25,544 nucleotides of DNA, taken from the NCBI GenBank assembly GCA_001586965.3, contig LUCW03002406.1, positions 1-25,544 on the forward strand, in the 5' to 3' direction. Each line of letters starts with the position of its first letter. The stretch's first letter is position 1. A program made the position numbers and the translations under genes. Positions 9,694 to 25,544 of this stretch are shown here, in pieces. The notes under the pieces are model-generated. The model had not been told where the DNA came from. It searched no databases and saw only the letters and a program-made list of their open reading frames with translations. The stretch comes from Sphaeroforma sirkka. Lineage: Eukaryota > Opisthokonta > Ichthyosporea > Ichthyophonida.

Positions 9694-10643
9694 AGTAATA
9701 GCTCAAGAACAGGAAAATTAATAAGGTCTAGGTATAGTAACTAGCATGTAGCTTACTTTAGGGTAGTATAGCCACTATGAGGTAGTATAGAGTACTTACA
9801 GTCATGTCGCTGGATAGTAAGCAATTATTAGACAGTCTAGAGGCAGTACACTACGGTAACTACTAAATAACTGAAAAATATGTAAATATTAATGGATATT
9901 TCTATGTTTTAAGCTATGTTATATAAACTAAGATACAATTTAAGTCAGTTAGGATCTAGCAGTGGTAGCTTGTGTAAGAATGATCGGGACTGCCTGTTGG
10001 TAAGAGCCTTAATATCCTCGATCACACAGGACGTACCTCTAGCTGTTCTTTATTAAACAATTTCACTAGAAGTAATAAGATGTTATATAAACTAAGATAC
10101 AATTTATGTCAGTCAGGATTTAGCAGTGGTAGCTTGTGTAAGAATGATCGGGACTGCCTGTTGGTAAGAGCCTTAATATCCTCGATCACACAGGACGTAC
10201 CTCTAGCTGTTCTTTATTAAATAATTTTCACTAGAAGTACTAAGTGTTCATGACCACATGCCGAATTTGTTGATAGACATAGTAACGTAAGTCAAGTTAA
10301 TACATTGGCTAATATAAATAAAGTTCCATCTGAAGAAAAGTTAGAAAAAAAAAAAGACTTTTGGATTTTGGAGATTGGCGGGAAGACCAAAACCTGTAAG
10401 TAGTAGTTCAGAGATTATAAAATTTAGTTTTTAATATCCTACATTTACTATCGTCTCAAAATGGTCCAAGTAAATGAGTCATACCAAATACTCAGGCTAT
10501 TGGAGCTATCAAAGTGAATTTAGAACACTTTAGAAATATTGGAAAAAGATTTTGTATTAAATTATTATAAATACAAATCAAAACCAATATGTTATCTCAT
10601 TTGATCATGATATTTTAGACTGACCAGAGGCCGCATTTCTACA
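9694..10643 (-). repeat. 5' LTR plus untranslated leader of copy B, with internal tandem duplication
   Basis: The end at 10643 matches the end of copy A's LTR at 5902. Within it, a 164-bp segment starting at 9916 is repeated from 10080 (both begin ATGTTATATAAACTAAG). Each unit includes the AATAAA-bearing stretch and the conserved GATCGGGACTGCC block. Copy A has one unit only. The leader next to gag (9700-9830) holds extra AG/TA-rich sequence absent from A. Confidence 0.65.
9916..10243. repeat. 164-bp tandem duplication in LTR/leader of copy B (two units)
   Basis: The units run 9916-10079 and 10080-10243 and are nearly identical, with a few substitutions and a small indel in TTAAACAATTTCACT versus TTAAATAATTTTCACT. 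The equivalent region of copy A (from about 5345) is single, so the duplication occurred in the lineage of copy B. Confidence 0.85.
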
Positions 10644-11390
10644 GTAGATACTTCCTCTACCAGGGTACCCGTGCAGTTCAGAAGATGCCTTGGCGATATA
10701 CAATCATATGAGCGGTGCACAAGAAGTGCGACCTTCCGGACAGCTAACCGGACTGCTGATCGGATTGCTAGCATTTCTCAACTAGTGACATCGTATTTAC
10801 GCTACGCACCACAAAGCTGTGTTACTGAAGACGACGAGGGACGCGAACAGATATTTAGTGCAAACAATGATAGTTTGTTGTACCCATATTATTTTTATCG
10901 AACTGTACAGAGGTATATCGGGACAGGGTCATTCAGTCTAATACGGAATTGTATAATGTTCAGTTTTGGTTTAACATGGTTTGACAGTTGTCTCCATTGA
11001 TAAAGAAAATAACATATCAATCCCCCAGCATTGGTTTATAGTAGAAAGATGACTGGAATTGCTGTAGTCGGTCGTCAAGCAGCTTTTCAACTGTTTAACA
11101 GAGCTACGCATAGGAAAATGTCTGTCCGCATGAGGTACAGCCAACGTTATTGCACTCTGTCGGCGAACATGGGGCTTTGGCGAGAACAGTGATAATATTG
11201 TCTTGAGCAGAACTAATATTGACATGGGTAAGTGTAAGACAAGGAGCATATAAAAATACAGAAATAAGACTTATAAACCGACAATCCAGCTAACACTACC
11301 AGAGAAAGAGAGAGGAGTTGCCTCTGAGTCGTCACACATGGTTTCTGTAACAGCCGGGCCTTCATGTTAGAATATACGTATTCAAACTTG
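10644..11390. other. Flank of copy B, no identifiable gene
   Basis: This is sequence right of the LTR of copy B. It includes a plus-strand open frame (10671-11000) and minus-strand frames without recognisable motifs. It could be the 3' part of the decayed element at 11391-14201 or unique sequence. No RNA gene seen. Confidence 0.4.
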
Positions 11391-12240
11391 CTATTGAAAA
11401 GTATGTTGTAAGCTCCGTAGCACACGTAGGTTTTTTATTATAGTTCTTCCACACAATACGGACAGAGTTAGCCCACTCACTGTATACGTCCCCATCCCCC
11501 GTTTACCAGCAACATACAACGCTGTGTATTTCTTAGCTTCTACTTTCTCGACGACAGGGTGTTGCTTTGTACGATAAATATATCTAGTAGTCTGTTCGCC
11601 CGGCTTGAGCTTCAGTTTAACTACCACATCATTAATACACTCTTCTGCGTCTTTGTCATATGTTGTAGCATTGTACACTTCCAGAGTATTTCAAATTACT
11701 TTGGGAACAAATTAAGGGTTGCCCTGAGCCGCTCAAGATGTCGAAAATCAAATTCGGAGTTCTTCTTTGGCAGTTGAGGACCAAACAATCGAAGTAACTA
11801 GATATTCGCGATAATCGGATAGGTAACCCTGGGTGATTGTAGCATAAAATTAGTCCTTGTAAAGGCCTTGTCCCAAGTCGTGCCAATTAATTTCTTTCGT
11901 AAATGGTTGAATCTGAACAGCACATGGCAATCCATATTAGGGAGCCAGTCCGGCACATAAAGGTGAACCGTGTATGCTTTAAATAAAGTAGGAGTCCCGT
12001 TGCGAGAATTAACATGTGGGAGAAGCGTTGATAGAAATTGTTGAAATTGATTGATTTCCTGTACCCTCAAAACCTTTCACATCGAAGGGTATAACGTTTT
12101 TGATGGGAAAATGAGAGGCCAGGGCAAAACTACGGCTGATCTTGACAGAGCGGGAGCCTGTATTGACATATAGATATCAATGGGTTTGTCTTCACTGTAT
12201 GCCTTGATGACAAACCCCATTCAATCCTTGGATCAGATTT
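11391..12240 (-). pseudogene. Decayed coding stretch downstream of the CCHC fragment
   Basis: Adjacent minus-strand segments in shifting frames: about 12103-12230 (VIKAYSEDKPIDIYMS), 11798-12070 (VHLYVPDWLPNMDCHVLF), 11656-11886 and 11391-11678 (INDVVVKLKLKPGEQTTRYI). Their composition looks protein-like and the strand matches the gag-like part, so protease or other pol remains are possible. No catalytic motif (D-S/T-G, YxDD, D,D-E) could be seen, so no function is assigned. Confidence 0.3.
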
Positions 12241-12246
12241 GACTAG

Positions 12247-12771
12247 TTACATACATACCCAATTTAAGCTAGCGATCGCTGCAACTGCAACAGTCTTAGC
12301 TGAGGGGCACGTGTTAGAGTGGTGTCCTGGCCGCTGGCATGAATGACAGACAAGACACATTTTATCCCTATGGCTCATCTTACATTTAGGGCAGGTAGGA
12401 ACACGCTGGCTAGAAGACTTAGTGCTATACACTGGTCGGTTGTCATTGGACTGCCGACAAGCATGTACAAAGAAGTTGATATCATGTTTTTGATATTCGT
12501 AGTCATGTGAACGTTCCTTTGGGTATCTATCATTTGGGCATCACGACGATAGCCATCTGACCCCTACCTCTGTAGCGGTCGTATGATCTTCCAAGATCAT
12601 GGTCTCTCTCACAAGACTGACTGCAGTCGCTGAAAGAACCCGAATATCCCCGAAACATAATGCGCGTGTCTCTGTCCATACTTCACGCTGGTCAGTGGGA
12701 TAGTCATCTGCCATAGTGAACACAAGCTTACTCACATCCGCCGCTAACTTTATATGAGCATAGTCATCCAT
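12247..12771 (-). pseudogene. gag: Gag-like fragment with CCHC zinc knuckle and one in-frame TGA, second retroelement
   Basis: One reading frame is open from 12771 to a TAA at 12247, except for a TGA at 12541-12543. After the TGA the frame continues CPNDRYPKERSHDYEYQ and into CPKCKMSHRDKMC (CX2CX3HX4C). It ends with CHSCQRPGHHSNTC (12307-12348), a canonical CX2CX4HX4C zinc knuckle. Such knuckles mark the nucleocapsid part of retroelement Gag proteins. The sequence is not a copy of elements A or B. No LTRs were identified, so the family is unknown. Confidence 0.55.
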
Positions 12772-13160
12772 TGCCTGGATCAGTGATGCCTTCTGGAGAT
12801 TTATGAATATTTCTTCGACTATCCATCAATTTATCTGAATCTTTGTGCTAAACATTAGAGTTTGATCTATGTACCGCAATATCTAGTGTACACAGCTTAC
12901 GGCCTGATGCGAAACATGTCTTGCTTACCAGCTTCTTGTCTAATATCTGCACAAATATATTGTCAGGGAGCCACTAGAACAGTTAGTTCCGTACTGAAGT
13001 TGTCATCTCTAGAGGTCGTGAGTCGCGGGCGGTCTAAAACCGCGAACGTTGGGGTTAGCACTGGATGTTATCTATAAGAGCAGTCAGGTACCAACACTGA
13101 CGTTCACGGTGGTGTATCTACTTATGCTCCCTGCCGAGCTTAGGGCGCCAGTATCCCTTT

Positions 13161-13310
13161 TCTGAGTACACGAAGTCGTCATATTATCGGCATATGGACC
13201 CAACCACATGGGTCTTTGTATAACACTGACTTCTGAGTACACGAAGTCATCATATTATCGGCATATGGACCCAACCACATGGGTCTTTGTATAACACTGA
13301 CTTCTGAGTT
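13161..13310. repeat. 71-bp tandem duplication (two units plus partial third)
   Basis: Units start at 13161 and 13232 with TCTGAGTACACGAAGTC and are almost identical (one base difference, GTC versus ATC). A third start, TCTGAG, is at 13303. The near identity indicates a recent event, and 71 is not a multiple of three, so it shifts the frame of the decayed ORF at 13250-13474. Confidence 0.9.
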
Positions 13311-14201
13311 GTCAGCATAGGCCAGGGAGGGTATAAAAACAGTCCCCACATAGAAAGTGCCTTATGAGGCTCTAAATATGTTGCCTTCAACCACTGTTCG
13401 ATCTGATTCAAATACGGGTATAGGTCATTCACACCAAATACCAACTCATCACGAGCGCGATGTTGACAATCCATTGTAAATACCTGGTAAAAGTCTTTGT
13501 TCTGCTGTAGTAGTTAGCAAAGGCATGGTATTGTACCGTAGAGCTCAAAAAGGCAGCCGCTCCTGGCGGCGGACCCATTGGTCTGGTAACATTCGTTGGC
13601 CATGAGGGGTGAGCATATATATCTGTACACACTCGCTTATTCCTATTCGCCTGGTCTCTTTTATCCTGATGCCTATCATCCACCACAAAGCGCTTAGGTA
13701 CCATTAGAGTCTCCAATCGATGATCAATAGGTGAGCCTTGTGGTGCGACAAGGCTTAATCAAAAGGAGTCTTGCACACTGATTCCTTCCGCGGCCGATAT
13801 CGACATACTCTTGCCCAGGTCCTGGCGGTTAAGTTGTGTTGCAATCTCTTGAAAGATTTCAGTACGTACCCGATAATGATGGCCAGCACACCATAGTATG
13901 CAAAATCAGAGATAAACATTAATTTACACTGTGCATCCGTCGGTGAGGGCGTGTTCAGAATCGGGGCCTCTTCCGACACTACCGTACTATTCTCTTGTTT
14001 GGTCAAGTGGGCCGACAACCCATAATTAGCAATAAAATACTGGGTGATTTCTTCCACTGTAGTGCCGGACCCAGGTTTAGCTAATACTACTAAATAAATT
14101 AGTGTGTCAAGACATTTCATAAAGTGATCAATCTGTGCGGCATCAATAGTGAGTTTTGTGTTCCCTTTTGCCGCAAACTTGTATGAATCCCAAATTTTCA
14201 T
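13250..14201 (-). pseudogene. Decayed coding stretch upstream of the CCHC fragment
   Basis: Three overlapping open segments in different frames read as one decayed protein: 13755-14201 (148 residues, starting MKIWDSYKFAAKGN), 13429-13716 (with DDRHQDKRDQANRNKR) and 13250-13474 (MDCQHRARDELVFGVNDLYP). Their order, strand and position ahead of the zinc knuckle suggest the N-terminal and capsid parts of the same gag. I do not recognise a family. The last segment is disrupted by the 71-bp tandem duplication at 13161-13310. Some of these residues may be noise. Confidence 0.35.
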
Positions 14202-14229
14202 GTGGGTAGATATCGATCGTTGTAAACCG

Positions 14230-15790
14230 CTGTTGCCTGGGCTTACCCAGAGGTTTATTCTTCCTGAAATTGGACCAATGTTCGTTTAGAAAGTAGTTAT
14301 AAAATATAGGTATTTCAATAAAAGACAGCTTAACCCGCTGGCATTGTTGGATTTTTAGATCAGAAACCCTGGCTAGGTAGTAGTCTCATTAGTTGGACCT
14401 TAGTTCTAGTAGACTATACACTGATGTTCGCTACCTAAACTACTAGTGTACAAACGAACCATACTATGGCTCGGTTCTCACTATAAGACCCAAGTTGGTC
14501 CATCTCAGGTTCAGGCCCATGTGTCCTTGGTCTGGACCTTGGGCCTCCGGACTTCGGACAGCTCCTTGTGTTGACCTTACTCTCGGAACAAAGAGCCCAA
14601 ATATACAGGACAGGACAGTCCCGAAGCATAAGAGCAGGTACAGACGTCAGTCCGGTTCAGCATCGTGTCAGTCTCATATAGTGTCGGTACTACATGTGCA
14701 TTTTCATGCAAAAAAAATGTGCAAGGAAATATCACCGTTTCGGTGTTAATATTATATAAAGAACTTGAATATTGATATCAAGAGAAAACTACTAGTCCAT
14801 AATTAACAAGTAATTCGACAAATAATTGAACAAACAATACAGGTTTAAAGGGTATGTATCGGACAATAAACGTGCAGCACATTGGTCTACTGCATAGAAC
14901 ATTCAACCAAAGTTTAGTTCAATACGCTGTCTCTGCTTTGTCGCTATACTAGTTTGGGTGATTGGACAGTACGGCCCAGCCTCTTATACTACACTATATA
15001 TACTGGATTTGTGACTATATATAAATACAAATTATCCAATATTGCATCTTTACTATTAAACATATATGCTTTTCGAAAGATGTTTAATATTAAAATAAAA
15101 TCTAGTTTGATAAAAGGCTTTGACTTTCTTTCCTTTGTAGTCATTTGGTCATTACAGAATATCAAATGCAAATCAAATATTTGAAGTAGCTTCAAAGCGT
15201 ATTCTAGGTAGCTAACGGATATTGATGTAAAATCGAGCTACGGACAAAAGTGGACGGAATAGATCAGACAGAGACCAAAACTCCAGCTATGAGATCTTCT
15301 TTTTATAAATCTGGAGGGGTTTTATATTTCGACCCCTAAATTGCCGGAGTCGAGTTTAAAAATCTACGATTCCACTTCCCTAGATTCCGTTGTTCAAGTG
15401 AATTATAGTGTATGTTTATTTTATAAAATCGTTAGTACTGGTTTTGCTCAAAGTAGTCAATCGGTTGAAGTATATACTTATTGAAGTTACCAGAAGTCAA
15501 CCGGACAATTGGGCGTTAACATGATAAGGAGTTGCACAGAAAAACATCGAAATCTCGAACCACTATTGTTGCAGTATTTGTATGATAGACACGAAACCGA
15601 GCATCGCGACACCAGCATTATTCACAGCACAATACTAATTCGAACTAGATAAAACCCCCGATTACATCGGAGCGTGTGCAAGGTCGCCAGATCGTTCGAT
15701 ACATGCACGTTCTCACATCTCAGACGTAAAATTATCACAACAAAAGCAACCTCTCGACTTCGTAGTGCTCTTTTAATGACTAAAATAATC
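14230..15790. other. Mostly AT-rich intergenic stretch, 3' of the WDFY-like gene
   Basis: No convincing coding region or RNA gene was seen. A more GC-rich patch at 14490-14660 (with CTGGACCTTGGGCCTCCGG) stands out against the flanking AT-rich sequence but has no recognisable content. An ATTAAA on the minus strand (complement of 15772-15777), 14-19 bp after the WDFY-like stop codon, could serve as a weak polyadenylation signal. Confidence 0.5.
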
Positions 15791-24914
<9,124 letters not shown>

Positions 24915-25337
24915 ACCTTGACTTGCTACGTACGTATCTGTAAATTACAGATACTATATTACAGATACTATATTATACTCACTGTGCTATGTTTATATGA
25001 ATGTTTCGTGTTCATTTAACACATTTTAACATGTGAATATGTGTATCAATCAGTTGGCTATGTAAATAATACTGTAGTATTTATGGAAAATAGTAAATAG
25101 TTTAAAATAATGTGATGAGTCATCACGATAAGCGTGAAACTAAAAATAATAATAAATAAAAAAACAAACCGTATCATACTACCATAGCCTTCTCAATATA
25201 TTTACGTCTAATTCAGACGACTATGAAATGTAAAGCTCTCTCTGCTTGAGGCGTACAGACTACAGCTGCATAGCATAATTTATTTATGTATTTATAAATA
25301 TATAATAATAAAACATCAACAGACAGTAAACAGCGTC
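24915..25337. promoter_or_regulatory. Likely bidirectional promoter between WDFY-like and FSH-like genes
   Basis: The two start codons (24914 minus, 25338 plus) diverge with 423 bp between them, so both promoters must lie here unless untranslated exons exist. It contains a palindrome ATCTGTAA.TTACAGAT (24936-24952), a perfect tandem 14-mer TTACAGATACTATA (24945-24972), and a bZIP-type palindrome at 25112-25126. AT-rich stretches occur near both ends. No TATA box is asserted. Confidence 0.6.
25112..25126. promoter_or_regulatory. Palindromic bZIP (AP-1/GCN4-type) site
   Basis: GTGATGAGTCATCAC has 7-bp inverted arms around a central G and contains ATGAGTCAT, the GCN4/AP-1 consensus. It lies 212 bp upstream of the FSH-like ATG and 198 bp upstream of the WDFY-like ATG. 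Binding is an inference. Confidence 0.5.
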
Positions 25338-25480
25338 ATGGTAGCAACAATTCGCATTCTGTGCCTGCACGGGAAGGGTGAGAATGGGAGAGAGTTTGCG
25401 GAGACTGTCCAAAAGATATTTGACAACATTAACAGTACAGTGATCAAAGTAGAATGTACAGGCGTTTGTGCACCTCATAG
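25338..25480 (+). CDS. FSH1-type serine hydrolase (OVCA2-like), exon 1, truncated by window end
   Basis: ATG at 25338 (purine at -3, G at +4) begins MVATIRILCLHGKGENGREF, and the exon continues to a GVCAPH ending. R-I-L-C-L-H-G-x-G-x-N-G-x-x-F is the N-terminal strand and oxyanion-loop signature of the FSH1/OVCA2 alpha/beta-hydrolase family, which usually ends this region with D/x-A-P-H. The frame ends CAT AG before GTAAGA at 25481, a strong donor (phase 2). The nucleophile motif (GxSxG), Asp and His would be in later exons outside the window. Members hydrolyse small esters or acyl compounds; the substrate cannot be told from this exon. Confidence 0.75.
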
Positions 25481-25544
25481 GTAAGACTATATGTACATGC
25501 GTATACCTGTCAATATTTGTTCATGAGGAACATGCACACACAAA

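Larger units (their letters stand above)
5903..10643 (-). mobile_element. Ty3/gypsy-type LTR retrotransposon, copy B (interrupted within RNase H by copy A)
   Basis: This copy is collinear with copy A. Its position 5903 (CATGCCAGCGGCTCAC) corresponds to 1399 in copy A, inside RNase H, so the rest of RNase H, the Dam-like domain, integrase and 3' LTR are missing here and may lie beyond the left edge. The 5' end is at 10643 with TGTAGAAATGCGG. Gag, protease and RT are present with a few frameshifts. Compared with A it has a 164-bp tandem duplication in the LTR/leader and about 110 bp of additional sequence upstream of gag. Confidence 0.87.

Noticed and set aside
10671..11000. Plus-strand open frame of 109 residues
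   Set aside because: No recognisable domain, no initiation or splice support, and it lies beside decayed retroelement sequence.
14435..14749. Open frames on both strands in the GC-richer patch
   Set aside because: Short, no family resemblance; base composition alone explains the lack of stops.

Overview
This is a window from an intron-rich nuclear genome, not a prokaryote. The right part holds a ten-exon gene whose splice junctions (GT..AG), reading phases and protein homology all agree, and the left part holds decayed LTR retrotransposons. Animal-type gene families (a WDFY-like WD40/FYVE protein), introns of 200-1600 bp packed with microsatellites, and Ty3/gypsy elements would fit a unicellular relative of animals such as an ichthyosporean. 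That placement is an inference with low confidence.

Layout. Positions 1-5902 hold Ty3/gypsy-type element copy A on the minus strand: LTR/leader, gag, protease, reverse transcriptase, RNase H, an unusual Dam-methyltransferase-like domain, and integrase running off the left edge. Positions 5903-10643 hold copy B of the same family on the same strand. It has its own LTR/leader, gag, protease and RT, but stops abruptly inside RNase H where the LTR of copy A begins, so A appears to have inserted into B. Both copies carry frameshifts and are not intact. Positions 10644-14230 hold another decayed minus-strand coding stretch with a gag-type CCHC zinc knuckle, probably a different retroelement. Positions 14230-15790 are mostly AT-rich and hold nothing I can identify.

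Positions 15791-24914 (minus strand) carry one gene, which I reconstructed by hand as ten exons, 2406 nt and about 801 codons. It encodes seven WD40 blades with a FYVE zinc finger between blades 6 and 7, the WDFY1/WDFY2 architecture. The last exon adds a disordered acidic tail of about 395 residues that starts with a ubiquitin-interacting-motif-like helix. The introns contain decayed tandem copies of exon 7 and exon 8, and minisatellites whose units include splice-site sequence. At 25338 a divergent plus-strand gene begins, and its first exon matches the N-terminus of FSH1-type serine hydrolases (OVCA2-like). The 423-bp interval between the two start codons is likely a shared promoter and contains a bZIP/AP-1-type palindrome.

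The observations I consider most worth following are: (1) the WD40-FYVE-UIM architecture; (2) a tandem array of five GTATGT 5' splice-site-like sequences in intron 4, four of them in repeat units; (3) the exon 'graveyard' in introns 6 and 8; (4) a Dam-like domain between RNase H and integrase of a gypsy element; and (5) a conserved -1 frame change in gag at a poly(A) run followed by a hairpin, on a segment that looks like a Pol III tRNA-type unit on the opposite strand.
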